NCBI GenBank assembly: GCA_945865645.1
Contig: CAMBEI010000002.1
Span: forward strand, 1 to 64,000
Source: Chitinophaga pinensis
GTDB lineage: Bacteria > Bacteroidota > Bacteroidia > Chitinophagales > Chitinophagaceae
DNA length: 64,000 bases
Direction of reading: 5' to 3'
Part shown: positions 1 through 9,700 of the stretch, one piece after another
How the letters are laid out: every line of letters begins with the position of its first letter
Numbering within the stretch: position 1 is the first letter of the stretch
Notes under the pieces: model-generated
The model's database searches: none
The model's input: only the letters and a program-made list of their open reading frames with translations
What the model was told of the DNA's origin: nothing
Translations under genes and position numbers: made by a program

Positions 1-50
1 ATAGGGTATTAAAAATAAGGTAAAAAAAGTTGTATAAGGCTATTAATTGT

Positions 51-1124
51 TTACAATAATTCATATAACCTTCTTAATCTTTTCCTTGTCATCTGTTTTT
101 CCCAATTTGGACCCAGAGCATTTTCCCACAGGGGTTTCATACCAAGGGATACATCAATCATTTTATTAAAATCAGCATCTGTTAAATCGGCACAAATATT
201 TTTAGGTATATCGATGTGATTTTTTTCAACCATGCGCTTAAATTCTTTAACGCCATCGGGATAAAACTCTTCCAGTTTATCAAACACAATACAATTACCA
301 ATACCATGCTTGGTACCCAATAAATAACTTAATCCATAACTTATTGCATGGGCTATACCTACCTGACTATAAGCAATACTCATACCCCCGGCATAAGAGG
401 CCATCATTAATTTATCATCACAACTACCATCCCATCCATTTTTATTTAGATACACATCTTGGCAAAGATGTAATGCTTTTTCGCCATAACTTTTACTGAA
501 TTCGTTTAAAAAAGTTCCAGTTAAACTTTCAATGCAATGAATATAACAATCCATACCAGTGTAAAATCGTTGATTAGATGGCACATTAGCTGTTAATTCA
601 GGATCTAAAATAATTTGATCAAAAGGCGTAAAATCAGAGTTCATTCCCAGTTTTTTTGTTGGGCCGGTAAGCACTGTAGTACGGCTTACTTCGGCGCCTG
701 TACCACTTAAAGTAGGTATGCCTACTTTATACACGCCGGCATTTTTTACCAAATCCCACCCCTGATAATCAGCACTGCTGCCTGGGTTATTCATCATCAG
801 CGAAACAGCTTTGGCTAAATCCATGGCAGAGCCGCCGCCAATACCAATTATACCACTCACGGTACCAAACTCTTGTTTAAGCTGGTTTGCTAAACTATCT
901 ACATAAGTTGTTTTAGGTTCACAACTTACATCAACAAAAAAAATTTTATCATTATCCCGAACGGGAGTAAGGTTAACGAGTTCTTTGCTTTCGAAAAAGT
1001 GATCAACTAAAAAAATCATGGGTGCGCCCCCTTTGCGATGTGGTGCAATAATTTCATCTAACTGGTTAAATGCGCCGCGACCATAAATTACATAGCCAAT
1101 CATTTTAAAATTTCTGAATGCCAT
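51..1124 (-). CDS. kdnB: Kdo 8-oxidase (iron-containing alcohol dehydrogenase family)
   Basis: Probable 3-deoxy-D-manno-octulosonate 8-oxidase, which oxidises C8 of Kdo so that an aminotransferase (KdnA) can make 8-amino-3,8-dideoxy-Kdo for the lipopolysaccharide core. The 357-residue protein has the Fe-ADH fold: GIGGGSAMDLAK for nucleotide binding, then GMDCYIH, the AHAISYG region and KHGIGNC supplying metal ligands. The stretches ADYQGWDL, PTLSGTGAE and FLNEFSKSYGEKA match what I recall of Shewanella KdnB much better than generic alcohol dehydrogenases. kdsB lies 105 bp upstream on the same strand, as expected for this pathway. kdnA would have to lie beyond the left window edge. The 50 bases before position 51 hold nothing I can call. 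Confidence 0.8.
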   Translation of the reverse strand: MAFRNFKMIGYVIYGRGAFNQLDEIIAPHRKGGAPMIFLVDHFFESKELVNLTPVRDNDKIFFVDVSCEPKTTYVDSLANQLKQEFGTVSGIIGIGGGSAMDLAKAVSLMMNNPGSSADYQGWDLVKNAGVYKVGIPTLSGTGAEVSRTTVLTGPTKKLGMNSDFTPFDQIILDPELTANVPSNQRFYTGMDCYIHCIESLTGTFLNEFSKSYGEKALHLCQDVYLNKNGWDGSCDDKLMMASYAGGMSIAYSQVGIAHAISYGLSYLLGTKHGIGNCIVFDKLEEFYPDGVKEFKRMVEKNHIDIPKNICADLTDADFNKMIDVSLGMKPLWENALGPNWEKQMTRKRLRRLYELL

Positions 1125-1141
1125 AGGCTTATTTTGAGGAA

Positions 1142-1149
1142 CAAAAATA
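1142..1149 (-). promoter_or_regulatory. Candidate -7 box for kdnB
   Basis: Read on the minus strand this is TATTTTTG, matching the Bacteroidota -7 consensus TAnnTTTG. It ends 18 bases before the kdnB ATG. No convincing -33 TTG is visible at the expected distance. It suggests kdnB can be transcribed separately from kdsB. Confidence 0.4.
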
Positions 1150-1229
1150 CAAAAATTTATTTGGGGTGATAATGAAGAAGAACTTTGGATTTTGTTTTTG
1201 AAAAATTTCTGTGTAATCCATGCTTAAAA

Positions 1230-1946
1230 CTAGAGGAGCGAAACTGCCCTCACCAAATCTTCTGGTGTATCAATCTCTATACCCATGTATTGGGTAACTA
1301 CCATTTTTAGCGACATCCCGTTTTCTAAATATCGCAGGCACTCAATTTTTTCTGCGGCTTCAAGTGGTGTAATTGGCCAGGAGGTAAAACTTAACAAAGC
1401 TTGTTTGCGAAAAGCGTACACACCAATATGTTCGTAATATACAGGAGTAATATTTTTATCACGGTGATAAGGTATAGGACTACGACTAAACATAAGGGCA
1501 TTAAAATTTTTATCAACAACCACTTTTACATAGTTGGGGTCGGCAATAAATTGTTGTTCGTGTAAAACCTGCATTAACGATGCAACCTGCACCTGTTCAT
1601 CTGTAAAAATAGCTAACAGTTTTTCAAGTGGTTCTCTTTGCACAAAGGGCTCATCGCCCTGCACATTTACTACAATATCAACACCCATTCCTGCAATAGC
1701 CTCCGCAATTCTATCGCTGCCGCTTTCATGTTCCTTAATGCTCATCATGGCTTTGCCGCCGTTGTTTACAATTTCGTTGTAAATAATTTCACTGTCGGTA
1801 ACCACCACTACGCTATCAAATAAACCAGTGGCAACCGTATTATTGTAAGTATGTAGGATTACAGTTTTATCGCCCAGTATTTGCATTAGCTTGGCAGGAA
1901 AACGTGTGGCAGCATATCGTGCCGGTATCATGGCAATTTTTTTCAT
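1230..1946 (-). CDS. kdsB: CMP-Kdo synthetase (3-deoxy-manno-octulosonate cytidylyltransferase)
   Basis: Activates Kdo, or here possibly 8-amino-Kdo, with CTP to give the CMP-sugar used by lipid A Kdo transferases in the cytoplasm. At 238 residues it is of usual family length. It opens with the nucleotidyltransferase signature [15 protein letters not shown], followed by [20 protein letters not shown] and VNVQGDEPF, all typical of KdsB. It sits 18 bp downstream of the DUF2007-like gene and upstream of kdnB. Pairing with kdnB suggests that its physiological substrate may be the 8-amino sugar, as for Shewanella KdsB. That is inference from context, because no substrate-deciding residue can be read here. 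Confidence 0.92.
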   Translation of the reverse strand: MKKIAMIPARYAATRFPAKLMQILGDKTVILHTYNNTVATGLFDSVVVVTDSEIIYNEIVNNGGKAMMSIKEHESGSDRIAEAIAGMGVDIVVNVQGDEPFVQREPLEKLLAIFTDEQVQVASLMQVLHEQQFIADPNYVKVVVDKNFNALMFSRSPIPYHRDKNITPVYYEHIGVYAFRKQALLSFTSWPITPLEAAEKIECLRYLENGMSLKMVVTQYMGIEIDTPEDLVRAVSLL

Positions 1947-1964
1947 AGCTCAGTAAAATCATTT

Positions 1965-2372
1965 TTAAAATGAAGGCGGTAATTCAGTAAATATTTTGTT
2001 ACAAGATGTGCATCGGTAATTTTTACTATAGGTTGCCGACTGGCCGTATAAAATCTGATTCTTTAATCTACTCCAAAAATCCTGTGGGGTATTAATTTTT
2101 TCTTCGATACTTATGGTGCATACCTTACATACCGGACAAGCAATTTCTTTTAAATAATTATTTTCTGCTTCTTTAATTAATGCAACCGCCCGATCAAAAT
2201 CATTTTCTTCTACTAGTAATTTTATTCCGCCAACAGCAGGGTTAAGTAAGGGATCTATTGTTACGATATATTCATCTTTCATCTGACATTTTATATCATT
2301 CTCAGTCATCATCCCCATGGCCATATTTGCTAATAGATAATTATCGTAAGAAGCTATTTGTTTAAAGTTCAT
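1965..2372 (-). CDS. DUF2007-like protein with C-terminal zinc ribbon
   Basis: Small 135-residue cytoplasmic protein of unknown function. Residues 1-75 resemble DUF2007 (putative prokaryotic signal-transducing fold): a segment on moving between LLANMAMGMMTENDI and a region ending in DFDRAVALIKEAE. The C-terminal half carries two cysteine pairs, CPVC and CTSC, that would form a zinc ribbon. It lies 6 bp downstream of the prohibitin-like gene and 18 bp upstream of kdsB, so these are probably one transcript. I know of no tested function for the family. Confidence 0.7.
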   Translation of the reverse strand: MNFKQIASYDNYLLANMAMGMMTENDIKCQMKDEYIVTIDPLLNPAVGGIKLLVEENDFDRAVALIKEAENNYLKEIACPVCKVCTISIEEKINTPQDFWSRLKNQILYGQSATYSKNYRCTSCNKIFTELPPSF

Positions 2373-2378
2373 AATTTA

Positions 2379-3281
2379 TTATTTACCATCGATGATGATA
2401 GGTGTATTTCCTTTACCCATTACTATTACTTTGGCATTGGCACTAAGGGCAAGTTCTTTCATGGCTTTAATTTGTTCGTATTGCAATTGCTGATCGGTAA
2501 GTCCGGTATTAATAATGCGCTGGTAATCGGCAATACCCTGCGCTTCTACTCTTTTACGCTCGGCTTCTTGTTTTTCTTTTAATAAAACAAATTCCATTTT
2601 TTTAGCATCCTGCTCAGCATTAATTTTTGATTCGATTGAAGCCTTTACCGAATTGGGCAACGTAATATTTCTTATCAGTAATTGCTCCAACATTAAGCCT
2701 CTTTTTTTAAAATCTTCCTCAATACTTTTATAAATACGTTGTTGAAAAACATCTCTTTTACTACCAAACAAATCCACCGCTTGGTAATACACAGCATTAT
2801 CTCGAATTTTTGTACGGGTGATGGGGCGTACAATTTTATCTCGATAATCATCGCCGGTTTCTCTTAATAATTTTGGGGCATCGCCCGACACCACTCGATA
2901 AAGTACAGTAAGATCTATTGTTACTTCCAATCCATCGCTTGTTAATACCCTAATAGCATCATCACCCGATTTATTTCCTTCATCATGTACTCCGCTCATA
3001 GTATAATTCTGAGTTTTTACATCTAATTTTTTTACATCAAGTAATGGATTAATGAAATGCAGCCCGCTACCCATCACATCGCTTTGAATGCTTCCAAATA
3101 AAACCTTTACGCCCACTTCGCCGGCATCTATTTGTTTTACACAGGCATTTAATATTCCTAATAAAATAAAAATTAAACCAACTATGCGACCAATGGATTT
3201 AAATTTTTCTAAAGCAAGGCTGTTTTTGATTGCTATTGTTGTAATAATTAAAACAATAATTCCAATAATAATTAATAACAT
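2379..3281 (-). CDS. Prohibitin-like SPFH/Band 7 membrane protein
   Basis: A 300-residue membrane-anchored scaffold of the SPFH family. Two N-terminal hydrophobic segments (about residues 1-20 and 34-48) precede the Band 7 domain, recognisable in DAGEVGVKVLFGS, GLEVTIDLTVLYRV and the long helix running through SIESKINAEQDAKKMEFVL. The Lys/Glu/Gln-rich C-terminal coiled coil is typical and would drive ring assembly. It is the first gene of the probable run prohibitin - DUF2007-like - kdsB - kdnB. I see no TAnnTTTG box directly upstream. Function in bacteria is usually given as membrane organisation or protease regulation, which the sequence cannot settle here. Confidence 0.85.
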   Translation of the reverse strand: MLLIIIGIIVLIITTIAIKNSLALEKFKSIGRIVGLIFILLGILNACVKQIDAGEVGVKVLFGSIQSDVMGSGLHFINPLLDVKKLDVKTQNYTMSGVHDEGNKSGDDAIRVLTSDGLEVTIDLTVLYRVVSGDAPKLLRETGDDYRDKIVRPITRTKIRDNAVYYQAVDLFGSKRDVFQQRIYKSIEEDFKKRGLMLEQLLIRNITLPNSVKASIESKINAEQDAKKMEFVLLKEKQEAERKRVEAQGIADYQRIINTGLTDQQLQYEQIKAMKELALSANAKVIVMGKGNTPIIIDGK

Positions 3282-3360
3282 AATAAGTGAGTTTAGACGT
3301 GCAAGTTCAATAAAATATTTAATAATAGCGGGAATGAAATTACACAGCTGTTTTTAGCAT

Positions 3361-3394
3361 AAAAAATAATACCGCTTTCGTTTTAGAAAGCGGT
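3361..3394 (-). terminator. Intrinsic terminator of dnaN
   Basis: A perfect 9-bp stem, ACCGCTTTC at 3371-3379 and its complement at 3386-3394, closes a 6-base loop. On the minus strand it is followed by a T-rich stretch (complement of 3361-3370). It lies about 42 bases past the dnaN stop and points the same way as dnaN. Confidence 0.8.
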
Positions 3395-3435
3395 TAAAAA
3401 ACAGTAAAAAATTATTCTCTTAGTTAAGTAAAGGT

Positions 3436-4551
3436 TTAATTGCTCAACATTAGGGGCATTAACAGCATCAGCAATTCTTCTCCTTCGCCCTGCTTGGTTG
3501 GTTTTATAATACCCGCTTTAGTAGACGTGCTTAGTTCCATATTAATATCGCCGGTATCAGCACCTCCAAGCATTTCAATTAAAAATTTAGCATTAAAAGC
3601 AATTTGCAGGTCTTCGCCATCGTATTGACAAGCCATGCGCTCGTTACCTTCAAAACTAAAATCAATATCCTGTGCAGCCAATTGCAATTCGCTACCAGTA
3701 ATGTTTAGGGCAACTTGATTGGTACTTTTATTACTAAAAACGCTAACCCTGCGCAATGCATTTTGAAAATCATGTTTATTAACCGTCATTTTATATGGAT
3801 TATCAACGGGTATTACTACTTTATAATCAGGAAAGCGCGCATCAATTAAACGGCAAACTAAATCAGTTGTACCGTGCGACACAAATAAGTGATTGGTATT
3901 ATAAGAAATATGCAGCTCGTCTTCGTTATCAGGCAATGAATTTTTTAATAAATTTAGTGGTTTTTTAGGAACGATAAAAGAATCCTTATTTGGACAACTT
4001 ACATCGGTACGGGTGTAACGCACGAGCCGATGTGCATCAGTTGCAACAAAGGTTATTGATTTTTTATCCAGTTCAAAATAAACACCTGTCATGGCAGGCC
4101 GCAGATCATCATTACTAACTGCAAACAAGGCTTTATTAATAGCGGTAACCAATGCCGAAGAGCTCATGGTAAATGCATTTGCATCATCTGCAGCAGGTTC
4201 TTTAGGAAAATTATCAGGCGTTTCTCCCATTACCTTATACTTACCGTTATCGCTGGTAATTTCTACTCCAAAATTTTTGTCGATATTAAAAGTGAGTGGC
4301 TGCTCAGTAATGTTTTTTAAAGAATCGAGGAGTATTTTTGCAGGAATACATACTTTACCACTATCTGCGGCCTTAATATCTAGGCGCACTTTCATAACAG
4401 TTTCTAGGTCGGTAGCAATTATTGTTAGTTTGTTTTTTTCAATTTCAAACAAAAAATCTTCCAGTATAGGTAAAACGGTATTGGTATTTATTACACCGCT
4501 AATTTGTTGTAATTGCTTTAGGAGGGCTGATGAGGAAACAATAAACTTCAT
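3436..4551 (-). CDS. dnaN: DNA polymerase III beta sliding clamp
   Basis: Forms the dimeric ring that tethers DNA polymerase III to DNA. The start is placed at 4551, where MKFIVSSSALLKQLQ begins in the usual clamp fashion, giving 371 residues, the normal length. The reading frame stays open further upstream, but the extra 45 residues look non-homologous and cross the promoter box. Recognisable clamp segments include VLPILEDFLFEI, PAKILLDSLK, GVYFELDKK, ATDAHRLVRYT and the C-terminal LMPLMLSN in place of the usual MPMRL-type ending. The gene stands alone, with its own promoter and terminator. No dnaA or recF is beside it, and it diverges from the exported-protein operon. Confidence 0.95.
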   Translation of the reverse strand: MKFIVSSSALLKQLQQISGVINTNTVLPILEDFLFEIEKNKLTIIATDLETVMKVRLDIKAADSGKVCIPAKILLDSLKNITEQPLTFNIDKNFGVEITSDNGKYKVMGETPDNFPKEPAADDANAFTMSSSALVTAINKALFAVSNDDLRPAMTGVYFELDKKSITFVATDAHRLVRYTRTDVSCPNKDSFIVPKKPLNLLKNSLPDNEDELHISYNTNHLFVSHGTTDLVCRLIDARFPDYKVVIPVDNPYKMTVNKHDFQNALRRVSVFSNKSTNQVALNITGSELQLAAQDIDFSFEGNERMACQYDGEDLQIAFNAKFLIEMLGGADTGDINMELSTSTKAGIIKPTKQGEGEELLMLLMPLMLSN

Positions 4552-4569
4552 AAATATATCTTTAGTTAG

Positions 4570-4577
4570 CAAATATA
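4570..4577 (-). promoter_or_regulatory. Candidate -7 box for dnaN
   Basis: Minus-strand TATATTTG fits TAnnTTTG and ends 18 bases before the dnaN ATG at 4551. A -33 TTG at normal spacing is not seen. Its position inside the open frame upstream of 4551 supports the shorter dnaN start. Confidence 0.45.
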
Positions 4578-4746
4578 AAATTAACGTGGCTAAAAATACG
4601 GTGTATTTACCAACAATTTTACTTTTACTTATAATAGCTGCCCTTAACACAGACGGGGGTTCATAGACATAAAATGTGCAAAACACAAATATTGCTATGA
4701 ATTTTAAAATTTTTGATAAATAGAAATTTTTTTATAAAACATATCT

Positions 4747-4754
4747 TATATTTG
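4747..4754 (+). promoter_or_regulatory. Candidate -7 box for the exported-protein operon
   Basis: TATATTTG matches TAnnTTTG and is the only such box I find between dnaN and the operon. Transcription from it would start near 4761 and give an unusually long leader of about 205 bases before the first ATG. The -33 element is weak. Confidence 0.4.
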
Positions 4755-4967
4755 AGCAGAGATCCCCGACTCTATCTTTTCTAGCTCGGGTGTTGTTTCT
4801 TTATTTTCAAACCGGTTCTTTCACTCAATTCGAATATGTCGGTGTTTTTTTAAAAGGATTTAACCAGGTGACTTTTTACAATATTTGGGGATTGTACTTT
4901 GCAATACCAACGAATTTTTTTACCGTAATAAAAGACTTTTTAAATAGTCAAATCGAAAATTCTGTTT
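4755..4967 (+). other. Long 5' leader of the exported-protein operon
   Basis: This non-coding stretch follows the -7 box and precedes the first gene of the operon. It starts with a short stem (CCCGA at 4765-4769 with TCGGG at 4786-4790) and contains copy A of the hairpin-bearing repeat (4873-4922). A small open frame around 4790-5026 overlaps the real gene and has no recognisable product, so I do not call it. The length and structure suggest post-transcriptional control. Confidence 0.35.
4873..4922 (+). repeat. Hairpin repeat, copy A (left of operon)
   Basis: This ~50-bp stretch aligns with 12604-12657. Shared parts are TTTTTACAATATT, GGGG, an ATTG-rich hairpin, CCAACG and a T-tract. The hairpin here is ATTGTA (4891-4896) with TGCAAT (4900-4905). 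Relative to copy B, two stem bases change, yet every position still pairs if G-U is allowed. Copy A lacks the second, terminator-like stem seen in copy B. Confidence 0.7.
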
Positions 4968-6761
4968 ATGAAAAAAATAAAACTGCTTTTATTGTTGCTG
5001 GCAATTACCGGGGCTGCTGCTTTTAGCCAGATACAACAGATAAAAATTGTAAGCTTTACAGTAAAAAATCAATTGCCGGCTGTTATCGATAATTGGAACA
5101 ACATACCCGGCTCTTTATTACTGGTGGCGCAAAAGCCGCCAACAATAAGGGTAAAAGGTATCAGGCTGATGATTCAGATAAGATCCGGCGGCGCCATTGT
5201 TTGCAGTAATAATTCAACAGGTGGTTTACAGGTTGATGAGTTTACCACACGAACATTTTCTGCAAACGAGTTAACGGGAACACTGGCGGGTTGCCATGAA
5301 TTAAAAGACGGAAGCTATACCATTTGTGTACAGTTTTTTAATGTAGACCGGATGGCCATCAGCAACGAAGTCTGCAAAGAGTTTACAGTAGAAACACCCA
5401 AAGATGTTGATTATGCCCCCCCCACATTAATAACGCCCGAAAACGAAAAAAGATTTTTACCTAAAGATTTACAGAAGCCGGTAATGTTTCGTTGGACACC
5501 AGTTGTTCCCAAGCCACAGTCAGTTACTTATCGTTTAAAAGTTTGGCAACTGATGCAGGGCCAAACCGGATCACAAGCCATGCGTAGCAACCAACCCATT
5601 GTTACCAAAGATGTAGATAATTTAACACAGGCTATTGTTACCAATTTATATACAGGCCCCTGCAAACCCCCTTACCTATGCGACTTCATCTGGAATGTGC
5701 AGGCTGTAAACCGGGAAGGAAAACCCATAGGTAGAAACGATGGCAACAGCGAGTCTTACACTTTTAAAATTGCTGATGATAACATCAACACAAAAATAGA
5801 TAGTGTAGATATTGGTTGCTGCGTAAATAATAAACAGAATATATTTATTAAAATAAGCAACCTGCATCTTACCAACACCGCACAGGTAATTGCCATAAAA
5901 TACCGGGTAAACGGTACAGGGCCACTTATAACACTATCGCCTACAGTACCTGGTTTGCCCAACACAATTACTGCCAATTCTTCGCAGGTATATACTGCCT
6001 CTATTAATTGTGTGGACAGTATGCAGACCATTAAATTTATTGTAGATGCTATTTGGCCAACAGATCCTGATAACATCAACAATGAAACCGCCTGGGATAC
6101 CCTGCATTGTGAATGTGATCCCTGTAAAACAATGGGCGTTACGCTTAAAGAAGATAAACTTACCATTACCGCCAGCAGCAGTGGGCAAATATTATTATCA
6201 GGCGTTTTAACAGGGTTAAACCCGGCCAATATTAAAAAAATAACCATGGAGTTGGTTTACTACAACATAGAACAAACCGGCGACAGCAACTGCGTAAAAT
6301 GCGCAGAAAATAGGGAGTGGGGAAATTTTATAAAACCAGCCAGTTCATTTTTTCCTGGATACAATCCCGGTCTTTTAAACGGGGTAAATTTTGGCAGAGA
6401 ATGGACCTGGCTTACCACGGTGCAAAAAGAATGTGGCAGCTATGCAGATAATGGTGGTGGTACAGGCAATGGAAACAATAATGGAGTAGATGTTCCAATG
6501 TGTGCAACCTGCGGTACAGGGTCTGAGCCTCCAGCACCAGCTAATCCCGCTGCCAAAATTGCCAGTACAACCCCGGTCATTATTATAGGCCCCATACCTA
6601 AATTAAATACATTTTGGCTGCCCATTGCAGTGCCGCCCGGAAGCAGTTTAAAATGCTGTGGCGACAAAATAAAAATATGTATTCGTTATACTATTTGGGA
6701 TTTCTGTTGTCATGCGTGTGATATAATCAAGTGTTATGAAATAGAACGCAAAGCGCAATAA
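4968..6761 (+). CDS. Exported TANFOR-like protein with Cys-rich C-terminal module
   Basis: A 597-residue secreted or surface protein of unknown function and first gene of the operon. A signal peptide (LLLLLLAITGAAAFSQ) starts it. Residues to about 270 resemble the TANFOR domain of Bacteroidota, with hallmark FRWTPVVPKP near 173 and FIWNVQAVNREGKPIGRNDG near 240, and closely match the fourth gene of the operon. From about 380 on comes a Cys-rich region: CVKCAENREWGNF near 440, a Gly/Asn linker, then LKCCGDKIKICIRYT and further Cys pairs to the end. This tail has a counterpart in the next gene. The cysteines suggest disulfides outside the cytoplasm. The next gene starts 33 bp downstream. Confidence 0.75.
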   Translation: MKKIKLLLLLLAITGAAAFSQIQQIKIVSFTVKNQLPAVIDNWNNIPGSLLLVAQKPPTIRVKGIRLMIQIRSGGAIVCSNNSTGGLQVDEFTTRTFSANELTGTLAGCHELKDGSYTICVQFFNVDRMAISNEVCKEFTVETPKDVDYAPPTLITPENEKRFLPKDLQKPVMFRWTPVVPKPQSVTYRLKVWQLMQGQTGSQAMRSNQPIVTKDVDNLTQAIVTNLYTGPCKPPYLCDFIWNVQAVNREGKPIGRNDGNSESYTFKIADDNINTKIDSVDIGCCVNNKQNIFIKISNLHLTNTAQVIAIKYRVNGTGPLITLSPTVPGLPNTITANSSQVYTASINCVDSMQTIKFIVDAIWPTDPDNINNETAWDTLHCECDPCKTMGVTLKEDKLTITASSSGQILLSGVLTGLNPANIKKITMELVYYNIEQTGDSNCVKCAENREWGNFIKPASSFFPGYNPGLLNGVNFGREWTWLTTVQKECGSYADNGGGTGNGNNNGVDVPMCATCGTGSEPPAPANPAAKIASTTPVIIIGPIPKLNTFWLPIAVPPGSSLKCCGDKIKICIRYTIWDFCCHACDIIKCYEIERKAQ

Positions 6762-6794
6762 AAAATCATTTCCCAAAAGTTTAAAAAAAATATT

Positions 6795-9700
6795 ATGAAA
6801 CATATAAATAAATATTTCAAACTTTTTTCAGCAATAGCAATGATAGCATTGTCTATGGCTGCAAAGGCACAGGTAAATGGCTTTACGCTTACCGATGCAT
6901 CTTTTCCTACGCAACATAGTTTAGGAACTAGCTTTCCTTTAAACGTATCGTTTAACTGGACCAACACTACCACCAGTGCTGTTGTGAAAATAAATTACAA
7001 CCCGGCATTCGTTAGTTACGATCCATCCTGCGCAGCCAGCCTGCCCGGATGCATGAGTATAACAAACATTGGCAACCAGCTCACCATTACCATGAGCAGT
7101 TTATTAGCCTGCACCAACACTGGGGCCATCAGTTTTAATGTATGTTTTAAATTTATCTGCCCCGATTCGTGTACGGGTGTAAATAAGCCGGCAGTATTTA
7201 ACGGTGTACTTACAGATTTACTCACTATCCAAAATGCTTCCTGCACAGCCAATGGAATATTGAATAATAATTTTTCTCTTAATCATACTTTCTATTCTTT
7301 TAACCAGTTGACAGCTGAAGTAACTTACAAGGTTTGTTTCAACAATAACAGCTGTTTTAAAATTAAGAACCCCGCTTTTAATATTTCACTTTCCCCTCCA
7401 CTACTGGGCACCATTACTTCGGTGTATGGAGGCGCATATACTTATACGCTTGCAGGCACTACTATAACCCCCAACACACCCGCCTTTAATCAATATGCCA
7501 ATGATTGTTTTTATTATGTGGTAAAACTGCCATGCAGCGTAGGGCTTGGGCAAACGCTAACCAGCAATGTAACGCTTAAAGGAATAAACTGTAATGTTCC
7601 CAACAGTAATATTAAAGGGCCGGTACCCGCATCTTTTACTATTCCTGCAGTACCCGCAGCTACACCCAATATATCTGTTTCAACATCGGCCACTGCTACT
7701 TATTTTTCTTATACCATTACCAATACCGGCAACACGCCATTAAACCTTACTACTACCAATTTTTTACCCTTGGTTCATTTAAAAAATGCCCCCAGTTCTG
7801 TTTCCCAAACCACAACGCAGGTAGGCCTGGTGGGAGGAGTAAAATATTACAATTGTGCACTTACCCCTTCTGGCCCTTTTCCATTAATAGGCAATGGTGC
7901 CACAGATGCAAATGCTCCGGCTACCAATACCAAAAAGTTTGATCATACCGTAAATAATTTGCTGCCTGGAAAGTCTGCAACATTAAAGCTCTACTACGAT
8001 TTAACATCCTCCTGCAGCGGGCCTGCAGGCACTCCACCTTATAAAGACAGTTTATCTATTTCTTATAATTGCGTAGCTCCTGCGGTATCCTGTATCTCCT
8101 GTGGTAACGCAGGAGCGGTAACGAATCCTGTAATTATTTACAATCCACAGCCAAACATTTTCTGCGTAGCGAATCTATATATTCCAGGGTGTAAAAATAT
8201 AGGCGATACCATAGATGTATGTTATGAATTTAAAAATACAGGCGATGCTCCTTTAGTTGGTGGCGTATTTAATGTGCCTTTGCCCGCATGGTTACAAGCC
8301 ATAAACTCAAGTGTGGTTTACACAGGTTTTTCTCCTAACCCTACCATTATGGGTGCAACCAATATTAAATTTAACTTGCCCAGCCTGCTGGTAAGTGCCA
8401 GTTCTTATAAAATATGTTTTAAAGCAATTGTGCAAACAGGAGCCGTAGGCGGATCCAATGGTTTTTGGTCAACCGTGTCTGGAGGTAATTTAATTAACTC
8501 ACAAAGCACTTGTTATACCTCATTTAATATTTGTGCATTTGCTGCAATAGGCATTGATAAAAAAGTAAAGGGAAGCCTGAACGGAAGCTTTGCAAACAGC
8601 GGAACTGGTAATCCTAATACAGCAGTAGATTATGAAATTACCTTACGCAATACAGGAACTATTGCAGTAGATAATTTGGTTGTGATTGACAGAATTCCTG
8701 CAATAGGTAATGTTACCATTTTAGGAAGCCCACTTTCTGCACCTGTAAGCAATCAATTTAATATGCAAATGCTTACGGCTCCGGTAAATATTAATTACAC
8801 CGCATTGTATACCGCTACTCAAAATATTTGTACAGGATGGCCGGCAACAGGTACGCCTTGTATAACCACCCCACCCGGAACATGGACAGGCGCTGTATCA
8901 AACGGGGGTGTTAAATTTATTTTTAATCCAACCTTTACACTTGCACCCGGAGGTACTTATACATTTATATTTCAAACAAAAATTCCTACGGGTACCGCCA
9001 ATGGATTAATTGATTGCAACACCGTTGGCTTCATTGCCAAATCTACTACGGGCGGCTATAACATTAATCCGGTAGAAAGTAACCCGGTTTGTATAGAAGT
9101 GGTGGTGCCCGAAGTGCCGCCAGGGGGATGCTGCAAAGATTTATTGAAAAAAATTAAAACAACTCAAACTATAAGCAACGATGCGCTTACCGTAAATGCT
9201 ACATTAACTGCAGGCCCAGGCAAACTTAAAAAAGTAACCGTATCGCTTGTAAACTTTGAAGTAAAGCATCCCAAAGATTGCGATGTATGCGTAAAGGATC
9301 CAAAGCATTTTGGCAATATTACCAACCCCACAAGTCCATTATCATTTAGTACAGTTCCTGTAGGTGTCCCATTCTCTCACTTAATACAGTGGAAAGATAG
9401 TTTGGGATATAATTTTAATGCTGGTGTACCCTTAAACTTTACCATACCATTGCCACCACGCAGCGCTATAGCCTGCTGCTGCGATACCATTGAATATTGC
9501 CTGCGCTATACTTTTACAGACACTGCCTGTGTAATGTGCGATACTACTATTTGTTACAAAATATTTAATGGCAAAGATTGTAAAGAAACCGGTGGAGGAA
9601 CGAATAACGGTGAAGTATGCAATTGCAGTTGGAAGCCGGTGTTTAGTTATGAAGGCGGAAAAAAAGAAGTGGCCTGTGGTGGCACAGTTACTTTATTTAA

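Noticed and set aside
4091..4666. Plus-strand 191-residue frame opposite dnaN
   Set aside because: It is the shadow of the clamp gene. Composition is Ser/Leu-rich low complexity without recognisable domains.
4552..4686. Longer dnaN with 45 extra N-terminal residues
   Set aside because: The added part is not clamp-like and covers the -7 box. MKFIVSSSALL at 4551 is the normal beginning.
5756..6247. Antisense open frames of 163 and 84 residues under the first operon gene
   Set aside because: They mirror the coding strand, have no family features and no ribosome or promoter signal. The plus-strand frame has a signal peptide and homologous domains.
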